Part shown: piece by piece, positions 1 to 8,705 of the stretch
Numbering within the stretch: the first letter of the stretch is position 1
How the letters are laid out: each line of letters opens with the position of its first letter
NCBI GenBank assembly: GCA_902592965.1
Contig: CACJGL010000009.1
Span: 1 to 44,280, forward strand
Direction: 5' to 3'
DNA length: 44,280 bases
Origin: an uncultured Pelagibacteraceae bacterium
Lineage (GTDB): Bacteria > Pseudomonadota > Alphaproteobacteria > Pelagibacterales > Pelagibacteraceae
Notes under the pieces: model-generated
Databases searched by the model: none
The model's input: the letters and a program-made list of their open reading frames with translations, nothing else
Told to the model about the DNA's origin: nothing
Made by a program: the position numbers and the translations under genes

Positions 1-91
1 CAGTATTTTAACAGCTTCTTTGCATCAGTTTAGTTCAATATTACTAATAACATCATCATTGTATTTTTTATACAAAAATAGGTTTAGTTGA
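1..91 (+). CDS. ctaA: C-terminal end of a membrane protein, probably heme A synthase (partial)
   Basis: An open frame enters from the left edge (codons in phase with base 2) and stops at TGA 89-91. Its last ~29 residues form a hydrophobic helix preceded by a Leu-His-Gln and followed by a Tyr-Lys-Asn-Arg tail. The helix with a leading His-Gln resembles the last helix of CtaA/Cox15 heme A synthases, where that His is a heme ligand. From memory, cox15 is often near rplM-rpsI in Alphaproteobacteria, which agrees with the neighbours here. The gene converges on the methyltransferase-like gene with no gap. Only 30 codons are visible, so the assignment is tentative; any other polytopic membrane protein with a C-terminal helix would fit. 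Confidence 0.45.
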   Translation, partial: SILTASLHQFSSILLITSSLYFLYKNRFS

Positions 92-1201
92 TTATTTCTT
101 TTCAATTACAAATAACTCATTGTTAAAATATAATCCTTTGTTTTTATTGACTATATCTTTTACAACTTTTTGGTAATATTTTTTCCTTTCAGCATTCATT
201 ATTTGCTCATCTGATATCTGATTAACATATACTGCAGCATTCCATGCTGAAAATATTAATGATGTAGCAATACCTCCGCTAATTTCATTTGGTAATGCTC
301 TCAAAACATATTTTATCGTTTGTTTTTTATTAAATTTTAATTTTTTTAAAATTTCTTTTTCAGTATTATTTTTTATATATTTAATTATTGATCCGTATAG
401 AGATGGAAATGGTTTTTCTTTTGGCCAGATTTTTTTTATAATTTTGTTTCCAGGATCGTTTCCACATGCATGAACTACTACTAATTTACCTCTCTTATCT
501 AATGATTTTATCATTGGATCGATAACATACTTTACTTTTTTCTCTGCAGGTATTCTTGATCTATAAGGTTGAGATGCAATGATCAAGTCATAACTATTTT
601 TTCCATTATTTTTTTTTGGAATAACATTTTTCAATGAAAATTCCTGATCTTTTCTATAAATTACAATTACTGATGGCTCTTTGTATGTGGGATTTCCATT
701 TTTAGGGTTTCTCTCGATTTGCCATTTTTTACTAAGAAATTCCTGATTTAGTCTTCTTAATTGATTTGAAAAATCTAGTGATGAATTTCCTTTAAGTTTA
801 ACTATTTTCCAATTCATTTTTTTTTGTTTATTTTTGTCATTTGATTTGAGTGATGTTGATTCAATATAATTTAGATTTGAGATAACAAATACTGTATTTT
901 TATGTTCGACAAATCGATCTGGAAGTTTTTCAAGTCCTAATCTAACATCTTCCATGCTTATTTCCTTTGTACTTACTAGTAGGGGAATTTGAGGCATTTT
1001 CTGATGACATTGTCTCATCACATTCATCAATAATGACCCATCACCCATACCTGCATCAAATATTTTTAATGCTGGAAATTTTGGTTTTAATTTTTGAACA
1101 ATAGGTTTTAACGCATCAGCAATTTTGTTCTTTTCGTTAGTTGTTGTAACGAAAAGTAAATATTTTTGTCTATTGTCAAAAAATCTAAAATTTTTTTTCA
1201 T
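92..1201 (-). CDS. SAM-dependent methyltransferase-like protein
   Basis: A 369-residue soluble protein. Residues 48-56 (FDAGMGDGS) look like the glycine-rich SAM-binding motif I of class I methyltransferases, and residues 206-215 (LIIASQPYRS) sit where motif IV lies. Residues 237-249 (a 'RGKLVVVHACGND' strand) resemble the late beta strand of the Rossmann-like fold. No signal peptide or membrane segment is seen. The substrate cannot be told from sequence. It starts at ATG 1201 and lies 19 bp downstream of the alpha/beta hydrolase gene on the same strand, so it may be the last gene of the metY operon. A protein or small-molecule methyltransferase are both possible; the fold is likely, the function unknown. 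Confidence 0.7.
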   Translation of the reverse strand: MKKNFRFFDNRQKYLLFVTTTNEKNKIADALKPIVQKLKPKFPALKIFDAGMGDGSLLMNVMRQCHQKMPQIPLLVSTKEISMEDVRLGLEKLPDRFVEHKNTVFVISNLNYIESTSLKSNDKNKQKKMNWKIVKLKGNSSLDFSNQLRRLNQEFLSKKWQIERNPKNGNPTYKEPSVIVIYRKDQEFSLKNVIPKKNNGKNSYDLIIASQPYRSRIPAEKKVKYVIDPMIKSLDKRGKLVVVHACGNDPGNKIIKKIWPKEKPFPSLYGSIIKYIKNNTEKEILKKLKFNKKQTIKYVLRALPNEISGGIATSLIFSAWNAAVYVNQISDEQIMNAERKKYYQKVVKDIVNKNKGLYFNNELFVIEKK

Positions 1202-1220
1202 AAATACAAATTTGCAATTA

Positions 1221-2033
1221 CTAATTTGCTGGATAATTTGTTGTTATGAATTTTTTCAAAACATTTAATACTCGATCGGCTTCCTCTAATAACATCATAT
1301 GTCCGCAATTATCTATTATATCTATTTGACTTCCTTCAATTAAATTAGCTAGTTTTTTACCTTCTTTTACTGGACACATTTTATCGTCAGTGGCAAGTAT
1401 AGAAAGGGTAGGTATCTTAATTTGTTTTGCAGCTTCAAAACCATTTTTATAATTATCACATGCTCTAAAATCTACACCGAGGGTATTTTTTATTGTTCTA
1501 GTTTTAGCTAACATTGAACCAGTATTAATATGATATAATCCCGGTACAGGATGACCACCAAAATGGCCAGCTGGCCCATGTGCCCAGTCCATCATTAGTT
1601 CAACGGCCTTAGGATCATTATTTTCTGCTAAAGATAATAATTCAGGATTCATCGGAATTGCACCAGCTCCACCCATTAAACTTAATGTTTTTATTTTATC
1701 AGGATTTCTCGCTGTACACTCTACAGTAACCAAACAACCCTGAGAATGACCAACTAACGAAGCTTCTTTATATCCAACTGCATCAATAACATCGCTGACC
1801 CAATCAGCCATATCCTCAATTGATTTTAAACTTTCGCCACCTGATAATCCATGACCTGGCATATCTAAAGCTAAAACACTATATCCATGGAATGCAAAAT
1901 ATCTTGTTTGCAAAACCCATGTCATATGAGTTAGTCCACTACCATGGACAAATATTATTAATGGCTTATCTTTATCAAAAGGTCTGCCTCCCGTAGAAGC
2001 ATAAACTTCATTATTATTTACTTGAAACTTCAT
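1221..2033 (-). CDS. alpha/beta hydrolase
   Basis: A 270-residue alpha/beta-hydrolase-fold protein with an intact triad: oxyanion HGSG at 30-33, nucleophile elbow GHSQG with Ser97, acid at Asp216/217 (LATDDKM), and His245 (NCGHMMLLE). The cap region between Ser97 and the acid is short, as in small ester or C-C bond hydrolases. It has no signal peptide, so it should act in the cytoplasm. Its ATG overlaps the metY stop by four bases (ATGA), so the two are translationally coupled. It is too short and lacks the features of homoserine acetyltransferase MetX, so coupling to metY does not prove a step in methionine synthesis. The substrate is unknown. Confidence 0.85.
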   Translation of the reverse strand: MKFQVNNNEVYASTGGRPFDKDKPLIIFVHGSGLTHMTWVLQTRYFAFHGYSVLALDMPGHGLSGGESLKSIEDMADWVSDVIDAVGYKEASLVGHSQGCLVTVECTARNPDKIKTLSLMGGAGAIPMNPELLSLAENNDPKAVELMMDWAHGPAGHFGGHPVPGLYHINTGSMLAKTRTIKNTLGVDFRACDNYKNGFEAAKQIKIPTLSILATDDKMCPVKEGKKLANLIEGSQIDIIDNCGHMMLLEEADRVLNVLKKFITTNYPAN

Positions 2034-3358
2034 TGATTGGATACGAGCCTAGGTTTCCTAGCAGCTCTAAATCCATTTTCAAAGTCGTTTTTAATATCAT
2101 CTATATCTTCTATACCAACTGATAATCTGATCATATCATGGGATAAACCCGCAAATTTTAATGTAGCTTCGTCCATTTGAGAATGTGTAGCTGATGCTGG
2201 ATGAATTACCAATGTACGTGTATCTCCAACATTTGCTAAATGAGATGCAAGTTTAACGTTATTAATAAATGCTTCACCTGCAGCCTTTCCTCCTTTAATA
2301 CCAAATGCTATCATTGATCCTTTGCCATTTGGTAATAATTTGCTTGCTAAATCATGATCTGGATGATCTGGTACACTAGGGTGAGAAACCCAAGCAACAC
2401 TTTCGTGACCTAATAAATACTCGACCATTTTTTCAGCATTCTCACAATGCTTTTTCATTCTGACAGAAAGTGTCTCGATACCTTGTAATACATTCCATGC
2501 ATTCTGAGGACTTAGACAAGGTCCAAAATCTCTCATGCCTTCTGCTCTTGCTTTCATCGTAAATGCTGTTGGTCCAAATTCTTCTGCAAAAGATAATCCA
2601 TGATAACCTTCATATGGTTGTGTCATTGTTGGGAATTTATCATTTTGCATCCAATCAAACTTACCACCCTCAACAATTATACCAGCCATTGAAGATCCAT
2701 GACCAGCCATCCATTTAGTGAGTGAATGAACTACAATATCAGCACCGTGTTCTATAGGTTTACATAAATAAGGTGTTTGATAAGTTGCATCTACCATTAA
2801 AGGAATACCCGCGTCGTGAGCTATTTTAGCGATCTCAGGCATATTCATTATTTCGTTACCTGGATTACCAACAAGTTCTCCAAAAATACCTTTTGTGTTT
2901 TTTTGAATTGCTTTTTTAAATCCTTCTGTATCTCTTGGTTTTACAAAAGTTGTTTTAATACCAAATTTTGGAAGCGTTAGTCTAAATAGATTTACAGTTC
3001 CACCATATAGCTGGGATGATACAACTAAATGATCTCCTGCTTCGCAAAGTGTCATTACAGCAAGAAATATTGCACTCATGCCAGACGAAGTAGCAAGTGC
3101 AGCTGTTCCTCCTTCTAATGAAGCAACTCTTTCTTCTAAAACTGCAACTGTTGGATTTGATATCCTACTGTAAATGTGTCCACCTCTTTCTAAATTAAAT
3201 AATGCTGCCGCATGATCTACATCATCAAATAGATATGAAGTTGTTTGGTATATTGGTACTTGTCTTGAACCAGCATTTTTATGAGGCTGATAGCCTGCGT
3301 GTAAACTAAGGGTATCGAATTTATATGTTTTAGGATCCATTCCTTTTTTGTCTGACAT
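2030..3358 (-). CDS. metY: O-acetylhomoserine sulfhydrylase (MetY-type PLP enzyme)
   Basis: A 442-residue enzyme of the Cys/Met metabolism PLP family. The Schiff-base lysine is Lys215 in HSLTKWMAGHG, with Asp190 (LMVDATYQTP) contacting the PLP pyridine nitrogen and the N-terminal SRISNPT at 64-70 that completes the neighbouring subunit's active site. The length of over 430 residues and the GHGSSMAG stretch favour MetY (O-acetylhomoserine plus sulfide or methanethiol to homocysteine or methionine) over the shorter MetB/MetC. The start at 3358 has a clear AGGAG eight bases upstream, one of the better ribosome sites in the window. It is divergent from rplM, with an 11-bp-period direct repeat upstream. 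It is followed by a coupled hydrolase gene. Confidence 0.93.
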   Translation of the reverse strand: MSDKKGMDPKTYKFDTLSLHAGYQPHKNAGSRQVPIYQTTSYLFDDVDHAAALFNLERGGHIYSRISNPTVAVLEERVASLEGGTAALATSSGMSAIFLAVMTLCEAGDHLVVSSQLYGGTVNLFRLTLPKFGIKTTFVKPRDTEGFKKAIQKNTKGIFGELVGNPGNEIMNMPEIAKIAHDAGIPLMVDATYQTPYLCKPIEHGADIVVHSLTKWMAGHGSSMAGIIVEGGKFDWMQNDKFPTMTQPYEGYHGLSFAEEFGPTAFTMKARAEGMRDFGPCLSPQNAWNVLQGIETLSVRMKKHCENAEKMVEYLLGHESVAWVSHPSVPDHPDHDLASKLLPNGKGSMIAFGIKGGKAAGEAFINNVKLASHLANVGDTRTLVIHPASATHSQMDEATLKFAGLSHDMIRLSVGIEDIDDIKNDFENGFRAARKPRLVSNQ

Positions 3359-3409
3359 TTAGTTTCTCCTGTTTAAATTTTTAAGATTTTATTATAAACA
3401 AATATTATC

Positions 3410-3430
3410 GCTTATTTATAGCTTATTTAT
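3410..3430. promoter_or_regulatory. tandem 10-bp direct repeat upstream of metY
   Basis: GCTTATTTAT occurs at 3410-3419 and again at 3421-3430, one base apart, so the period is 11 bp, about one helical turn. It sits about 52-72 bp upstream of the metY start and about 46 bp before the rplM -35 box. Two identical half-sites on one DNA face could be a regulator site for metY, but the DNA is AT-rich and chance is possible. Confidence 0.3.
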
Positions 3431-3475
3431 TAGTTAAAACTATTAAAAATGACTTAAGTTCTAACTGTATATCGT

Positions 3476-3504
3476 TTGACAATATATCGATTTATAAGTA
3501 TTAA
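3476..3504 (+). promoter_or_regulatory. promoter of rplM-rpsI
   Basis: A perfect -35 box TTGACA (3476-3481), a 17-bp spacer, and a -10 TATTAA (3499-3504, four of six). Transcription would start near 3511, about four bases before the rplM ATG at 3515. This predicts an almost leaderless mRNA. No Shine-Dalgarno sequence precedes the ATG, which agrees. Confidence 0.5.
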
Positions 3505-3514
3505 TCCCGCAATT

Positions 3515-3973
3515 ATGACTAAATTTCTTAAAAAAGATGACCTAAATAGCAAATGGTTTGAAATTGACGCAACTGGAGCTGTAGTTGGAAGACTAGCAAC
3601 TGTTGTATCAAAAATTCTTAGAGGAAAAAATAAAGCAACATTTACTCCTCATATGGATAGTGGAGATTTTGTTGTTGTTAAAAACGTAGATCAATTAAAA
3701 TTTACAGGGAATAAGTTTTCAAACAAAAAATATTACAGACACACAGGTCACCCTGGTGGAATTAAAGAAACAACACCTGAAATATTACAATCTGCAAAAC
3801 CAGGTGAAGTTTTAAAAATGGCAGTAAAAAGAATGTTACCTGGCGGTCCTTTAGCTAAAAAACAATTAACTAAACTTAAAGTTTATTCAGGATCGGATCA
3901 TCCTCACTCAGCACAAAACCCTGAAGTAATTGAGATTGGAAAACTTAATTCAAAAAATATAGCAAGAAATTAA
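3515..3973 (+). CDS. rplM: 50S ribosomal protein L13
   Basis: A 152-residue L13, close to the usual 140-155. Family signatures include WFEIDATGAVVGRLA near the N-terminus, KYYRHTGHPGG in the middle and RMLPGGPLAKKQLTKLKVY near the C-terminus. L13 is an early-assembling large-subunit protein bound to 23S rRNA. The open frame runs 13 codons further upstream to a TTG at 3476, but that TTG is the -35 TTGACA of a good promoter, so the ATG at 3515 (MTKF...) is the start. The gene is followed one base later by rpsI, the usual L13-S9 pair. Confidence 0.97.
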   Translation: MTKFLKKDDLNSKWFEIDATGAVVGRLATVVSKILRGKNKATFTPHMDSGDFVVVKNVDQLKFTGNKFSNKKYYRHTGHPGGIKETTPEILQSAKPGEVLKMAVKRMLPGGPLAKKQLTKLKVYSGSDHPHSAQNPEVIEIGKLNSKNIARN

Positions 3974-3974
3974 A

Positions 3975-4406
3975 ATGGAAACAAATCAATCAACATCTTC
4001 AAAATTAAAATTAGATTTTAAAGATGCAAAATATGCAACAGGTAGAAGAAAAACTTCAATTGCAAAAGTTTGGTTAAAAAAGGGGACTGGTAAAATTTAC
4101 GTTAACGGTAAAAATCTAGATGATTACTTCACTAGAGCTACACATAAAATGCAAATACTAAGACCTTTTGAAATTATCAATCAATCTACAGAATACGATG
4201 TTAGATCCCAAGTTGTTGGTGGTGGACATACAGGTCAAGCTGGAGCATTAGTACATGGTATATCAAGAGCACTATTACAATTTGATGAAAATCTGAAACC
4301 AACACTTAGAAAAGAAAAACTTACCACGAGAGATTCTAGATCAGTTGAGAGAAAAAAACCTGGTCGTGCAAAAGCTAGAAGAAGTTATCAATTCTCTAAA
4401 AGATAA
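3975..4406 (+). CDS. rpsI: 30S ribosomal protein S9
   Basis: A 143-residue S9 with the family pattern: YATGRRKTSIAKVWLKKGTG, the GGGHTGQAGALVHGISRAL core and a very basic tail ending RRSYQFSKR. The C-terminal Lys-Arg reaches the P-site tRNA in ribosome structures. It starts one base after the rplM stop and must be cotranscribed with it. The first ~13 residues are a low-complexity leader before the conserved domain, which is common in Alphaproteobacteria. Confidence 0.97.
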   Translation: METNQSTSSKLKLDFKDAKYATGRRKTSIAKVWLKKGTGKIYVNGKNLDDYFTRATHKMQILRPFEIINQSTEYDVRSQVVGGGHTGQAGALVHGISRALLQFDENLKPTLRKEKLTTRDSRSVERKKPGRAKARRSYQFSKR

Positions 4407-4439
4407 TATCATTTTATTAAACAACTGTTATATTACAAT

Positions 4440-5462
4440 ATGTCTAAGATTAATGCATTAGTTGCTGGAGCTACCGGATACATAGGTATTCAATTGGTCA
4501 AATTATTAACTAAACATAAAAGAGTTAAAATTAAATATCTATGTGGTGATACCTCTGTAGGTAAGAAAATTAGCTTTTATGATAAATACTTTAATAAATA
4601 TAAACTACCAAATATTGTTAAATTTAATAAAGAGTTGTTAAAAAATGTTGATGTTATATTTACCGCATTACCTAATGGAGAGGCTCAAAAAATTTCAAAA
4701 AATTTACAAAATAAAAATATTTTAATTGATTTAGCGGCAGATTTTAGACTTAAATCAGCAAATGATTATTTGAAATGGTATAAAATCAAACACAATGCTC
4801 CTAAATTAATCAAAAAAAGTATTTATTCTTTACCTGAGTTAAATAATAAAAGTATTAAGAAATATAAAATAATTTCTTGTCCAGGCTGTTATCCAACATC
4901 AATTTTATTACCCCTAGTACCGTTAATTAATAAAAATATTGTTAAATCAAACAATATCATAATTGATTCAAAATCTGGTTACTCAGGTGCAGGCAGAAAT
5001 ATTCATAAAAAATATAACAACAAATTTTTAAATGAGACATTGAGTGCTTATGGTTTAGCCTTTCACAGACACAATTCAGAAATTGATCAGGAACTAAAAA
5101 TAAAAACTGGCAAAAAAGTGAAATTTCAATTTACACCTCATCTTTCACCAATGTTTAGAGGAATATTAACTACTATGTATTTAGATCTAAAAAGAAATGA
5201 TTCTCTTGAAAAAATTTATTCTTTTCTAAAAAAATATTACAAAAATAATAAATTCATTAAAATTTTGAAACCAAATACTTTTTTAGGAACTAATGAAGTA
5301 ATAAATACAAATAACTGTCATATTTCTGTGTGTGAGAGTAAATATAAGAATAAAATTATTATATTGTCAGCAATAGATAATTTGATTAAGGGTGGTAGTG
5401 GACAAGCTGTTCAAAATATGAATATTTTATTTGGATATAAGTCTGACGAAGGATTAAATTGA
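4440..5462 (+). CDS. argC: N-acetyl-gamma-glutamyl-phosphate reductase
   Basis: A 340-residue enzyme of arginine synthesis that reduces N-acetylglutamyl phosphate to the semialdehyde with NADPH. The nucleotide-binding loop is GATGYIG at 10-16. The catalytic cysteine is Cys150 in CPGCYPTS, and the FHRHNSEI segment holds the expected histidine. The length is typical of the long (type 1) ArgC. It lies 33 bp after rpsI, an order seen across Alphaproteobacteria. Its TGA stop overlaps the ATG of the small lipoprotein gene (TGATG). Confidence 0.95.
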   Translation: MSKINALVAGATGYIGIQLVKLLTKHKRVKIKYLCGDTSVGKKISFYDKYFNKYKLPNIVKFNKELLKNVDVIFTALPNGEAQKISKNLQNKNILIDLAADFRLKSANDYLKWYKIKHNAPKLIKKSIYSLPELNNKSIKKYKIISCPGCYPTSILLPLVPLINKNIVKSNNIIIDSKSGYSGAGRNIHKKYNNKFLNETLSAYGLAFHRHNSEIDQELKIKTGKKVKFQFTPHLSPMFRGILTTMYLDLKRNDSLEKIYSFLKKYYKNNKFIKILKPNTFLGTNEVINTNNCHISVCESKYKNKIIILSAIDNLIKGGSGQAVQNMNILFGYKSDEGLN

Positions 5463-5665
5463 TGAAAATACTGATAATTTTATTAATTTTTTTATTTTTA
5501 AATAATTGTTCTAACCAAAACTTTGGTTCTTTTTTAAAGAAAAAAAATGACGATATGGTTGAAAAACCAAATTTAGATATTGATAAAAATATTTCTTTCG
5601 AGGATTTTAAAAATAAAATTATTAATTATGGAAAAAATAGTAGTTTTCCAAGTTTAGATTATTGA
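5462..5665 (+). CDS. small putative lipoprotein between argC and hom
   Basis: A 67-residue protein with a classical lipoprotein signal: MK, a hydrophobic stretch (ILIILLIFLFL) and a lipobox-like Leu-Asn-Asn-Cys giving Cys16. The mature part of about 50 residues is polar and Lys/Asp/Asn-rich, ending FPSLDY. I do not recognise the family. It is not LptM-like, as the GLKGPLY motif is missing. The ATG at 5462 overlaps the argC stop by one base; a TTG three bases upstream is less likely. The tight fit between argC and hom (one base before hom) shows it is translated in the operon, although the neighbours are cytoplasmic amino acid enzymes. Confidence 0.7.
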   Translation: MKILIILLIFLFLNNCSNQNFGSFLKKKNDDMVEKPNLDIDKNISFEDFKNKIINYGKNSSFPSLDY

Positions 5666-5666
5666 T

Positions 5667-6956
5667 ATGACTAAAAAGCTTAATATAGCAATTGTTGGAT
5701 TAGGGCAGATTGGTAATTATCTCTATAATGAATTAAATACAAAAAAAAAAGATATTCTAAAAAAAACCGGAAAAATTATCTCTGTTTCTGCAATTTCAGC
5801 TAAAAATATTAATAAAAAAAGAAAATTTAGAATTAATAAGAAAATATTTTATAAAGATCCCTTTAAAATTTTTAAAAATAATAAAATTGATATTTTAATT
5901 GAAGCCATTGGTCAATCTGATGGTATATCAAAAAAAATTGTAGAATTTGCACTTAAGAATAAAATTCATGTTGTAACTCCTAATAAGGCATTAATTTCTA
6001 AACACGGTAATAATCTTTCTAAACTTGCTGAAAAAAATAAAGTTAATTTAGAATTTGAAGCATCAGTAGGAGGTGGAATCCCTGTATTAAGAACTATTAA
6101 AGAAGGGCTAGCAACTAATAAGATCAGTAAAGTATATGGAATATTAAATGGAACTTGTAATTATATATTATCTGAAATGGAAGAAACCAAGTCTGGCTTT
6201 TCAACTGTATTAAAAAAAGCTCAACTATTAGGTTATGCTGAACCAGGTAATCCAAAATTAGATTTAAATGGTTACGATGCTTTAGCTAAAGTTAAAATTC
6301 TTTCTGCTTTAGCATTTAATAATAAAGTTTCAAATTCTAAATGTTTAATGGAGGGTATTGAAAATATAGAATACAAGGATTTAGAAATTGCAAATCAGTT
6401 AAATTATAAAATTAAATTATTGGGAATAACAGAAATTGTTAATAATAAATTATTTGAAAGAGTTCATCCGTGTTTAATTAAAAAAAATACTTATATCGCA
6501 AATGTAAATGGTGTTATGAATGCTGTTATAATTGAAGGCAATCCAGTAGGGGAGAGTGTTTTGCAAGGAGAAGGTGCTGGGCCTGGCCCAACATCATCTG
6601 CTTTAATGTCTGATCTTTTGTCAATTTTACGTGGAAATATCAAATACCCTTTTGGGATTTCTGATAATAAAAGAAAATCTCCTTCAATATATAATACTGA
6701 TAATTATACAAATGCTTTATACATCAGGCTTGAAGTTAAAGATAAACCTGGTGTTTTATCTGAAATCACAAAAAAATTTGCTAAACACAAAATTTCTGTT
6801 CAAAGATTAATACAAATACCAAATAATAAAAATAAAACTGCTTCTATTGTGATTATAACTCACAAATCCTTAGAAAAGGATTATCAGAAATGTATTAAAT
6901 CTTTTAAATCAAACAAAAATATCATTAAAAACCCTATATTATTAAGACTTTTTTAA
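5667..6956 (+). CDS. hom: homoserine dehydrogenase
   Basis: A 429-residue enzyme reducing aspartate semialdehyde to homoserine, the branch to threonine and methionine. It has an N-terminal Rossmann loop VGLGQIG at 10-16, the homoserine-dehydrogenase core with GTCNYILSEM and the AEPGNPKLDLNGYDALAK signature, and a C-terminal ACT domain from about residue 346 (RLEVKDKPGVLSEIT) that usually binds threonine for feedback inhibition. It has no aspartokinase domain. It starts one base after the lipoprotein stop. In many Alphaproteobacteria hom is followed by glpX and recJ; here glpX lies 5.5 kb away on the other strand. Confidence 0.95.
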   Translation: MTKKLNIAIVGLGQIGNYLYNELNTKKKDILKKTGKIISVSAISAKNINKKRKFRINKKIFYKDPFKIFKNNKIDILIEAIGQSDGISKKIVEFALKNKIHVVTPNKALISKHGNNLSKLAEKNKVNLEFEASVGGGIPVLRTIKEGLATNKISKVYGILNGTCNYILSEMEETKSGFSTVLKKAQLLGYAEPGNPKLDLNGYDALAKVKILSALAFNNKVSNSKCLMEGIENIEYKDLEIANQLNYKIKLLGITEIVNNKLFERVHPCLIKKNTYIANVNGVMNAVIIEGNPVGESVLQGEGAGPGPTSSALMSDLLSILRGNIKYPFGISDNKRKSPSIYNTDNYTNALYIRLEVKDKPGVLSEITKKFAKHKISVQRLIQIPNNKNKTASIVIITHKSLEKDYQKCIKSFKSNKNIIKNPILLRLF

Positions 6957-7856
6957 ATGGAACTTTATTTAAAGCTCTTTGAAGTTCTATTCCCTGTATT
7001 TTTTATTGTTGGAATTGGTTTCTTATTAGGAAAAAAAAATCCAAATTTCGATACTTCGTTTATAACATCTTATGCAGGAAATTTTGGAACTCCAGCTTTA
7101 GTAATTTTCTCTCTTACATCTACAGGTGTTACTTTTGAAATGTTTGCAGAATATTTTATTTACGCATTAATATTACTTTCATCATTTGCTTTAATTGGTC
7201 TTGTTTTTTTAATTCTTATGAGAAAAGATTATATTAGAGAATTACCTACTTTTTTTTTACCTAATACCGGTAATATGGGTATACCAATATGTCTTTTTGC
7301 CTACGGTAAATTAGGAATGGGTGTAGCTGCAGCTATATCATCTTTGGTAATACTCTTACATTTTACTGCTAATATATTTCTTGCAAAGCGAAAATTTGAT
7401 TTTTCAATAATTGCAAAAAGTCCTTCCTTCTATACAATTATTTTGACTGTTATCTTTTTATACCACGGCAAAGCAATGCCAGTTTTTGTGATTAATACAA
7501 CAATGCTTTTATCTTATGCAATGATTGTAATGATTTTAATGTCTTTAGGTATTGCTTTAACTCAAATGAAAGTATTTTCTTTAAGAGACTCAATTATAAC
7601 ATCATTTGGTAGAGTAATCCTTGGTCCTATTGTAGGTTTTTTTATTATAAAATTTTTTAATTTATCTGGTTTTGCAGCTGGAGTTTTACTAATTCAATCC
7701 TCTATGCCTAGTGCGATATTATGTTATTTGGTTGCTTCAATGTATTCACCAAAAAAAAATGTAGATAATATTTCCAGCACAATTGTTGTTTCTACTTTAA
7801 TGTCATTGGTTACAGTGCCAATTACAGTATTTATCGCTCTTAAATATTTTGCTTAA
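6957..7856 (+). CDS. AEC family transporter (auxin efflux carrier-like)
   Basis: A 299-residue polytopic protein with about ten hydrophobic segments. It starts directly after the hom stop with no gap. The GNFGTPALVIFSLT and PNTGNMGIPICLFAYG segments contain the paired Asn/Pro-Gly motifs that mark the two inverted halves of the AEC/BASS-like fold. Bacterial AEC proteins are thought to move organic anions such as malate or malonate; the substrate here cannot be read. Placement behind hom suggests cotranscription but not a functional link. Confidence 0.8.
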   Translation: MELYLKLFEVLFPVFFIVGIGFLLGKKNPNFDTSFITSYAGNFGTPALVIFSLTSTGVTFEMFAEYFIYALILLSSFALIGLVFLILMRKDYIRELPTFFLPNTGNMGIPICLFAYGKLGMGVAAAISSLVILLHFTANIFLAKRKFDFSIIAKSPSFYTIILTVIFLYHGKAMPVFVINTTMLLSYAMIVMILMSLGIALTQMKVFSLRDSIITSFGRVILGPIVGFFIIKFFNLSGFAAGVLLIQSSMPSAILCYLVASMYSPKKNVDNISSTIVVSTLMSLVTVPITVFIALKYFA

Positions 7857-8705
7857 ATGAAAGCAATATTTTTAAATTTATCCGCATGGATGGTTTTGCC
7901 TTTTATGGATGCCATTGCAAAATACTTATCTTCGGATTTATCTTTTTTTCAAATAACGTGGGCTAGATATTTTTTTACAGTTGTATTCACAACTTTTTTT
8001 ATGTTTTTATTTTTTAGGGAACAATTAAAGTTTTCTCAAAATATTAAATTACAAATAATTAGAGGTTTGTCTTTATTTTTTGCAAATATATGTTTTTTTT
8101 ACTCCATTTCTGTAATTTCAATGGCAAAAGCGTTAACATTGGCTTTTGTTGCCCCATTGGTTACAACTGCTCTTTCTCCTTTTTTACTTAATGAAAAAGT
8201 CGGATATAGACGGTGGACTGCTGTATTAGTGGGTTTTTTTGGTATTTTAGTTGTCATAAGACCTGGAATTATAGAGATTAATCTTGCCAGCATAGCAGCT
8301 GTTGGAACTGGCTGTTTTTACGGCTTTTATTTAATAATAACACGAAAATTACATTCAACAGATAGTCCTTTACTCACATTGCTGATTACAGGTGTAGTAG
8401 GGGCCATTATTGCATCTTTTTTTGTTCCTATTGTCTGGATTAATCCTACTCCAATTCAATGGTCTTGGATGGCTCTAATGGGTATATTTGCCTGTTTGGG
8501 CCATATATTAATCATTTTATCTCTTCGTTACGCAGATGCTTCAAAATTAGCTCCATTTGGCTATTTCGAGATAATTACTAATCTTATTTTAGGTTATTAT
8601 GTGTTTTCGGATTTTCCTGATAAATATACTTTTATTGGCCTTTTCATAATCGTTTCATCAGGGCTATATGTTTTTAAAAGAGAATATTATCATAAATATA
8701 AGTAA
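7857..8705 (+). CDS. DMT superfamily transporter with two EamA domains
   Basis: A 282-residue protein with about ten transmembrane helices in two EamA repeats (roughly residues 5-130 and 145-275). The second repeat carries the usual motif at the end of the helix pair (ASKLAPFGYFEIITNLILGYYVFSD). The ATG touches the TAA of the AEC gene, so the pair is in one operon. DMT members export or take up amino acids, nucleosides or S-adenosylmethionine; the substrate is not predictable. The gene ends at the edge of a 531-bp gene-free gap. Confidence 0.85.
   Translation: MKAIFLNLSAWMVLPFMDAIAKYLSSDLSFFQITWARYFFTVVFTTFFMFLFFREQLKFSQNIKLQIIRGLSLFFANICFFYSISVISMAKALTLAFVAPLVTTALSPFLLNEKVGYRRWTAVLVGFFGILVVIRPGIIEINLASIAAVGTGCFYGFYLIITRKLHSTDSPLLTLLITGVVGAIIASFFVPIVWINPTPIQWSWMALMGIFACLGHILIILSLRYADASKLAPFGYFEIITNLILGYYVFSDFPDKYTFIGLFIIVSSGLYVFKREYYHKYK

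Noticed and set aside
3359..3475. SAM-II or SAM-V riboswitch upstream of metY
   Set aside because: I could not find the conserved pseudoknot elements; the region is nearly all A/T with only a direct repeat.
3476..3514. N-terminal extension of L13 from TTG 3476
   Set aside because: The TTG is part of the -35 hexamer, and the typical L13 N-terminus begins at ATG 3515.
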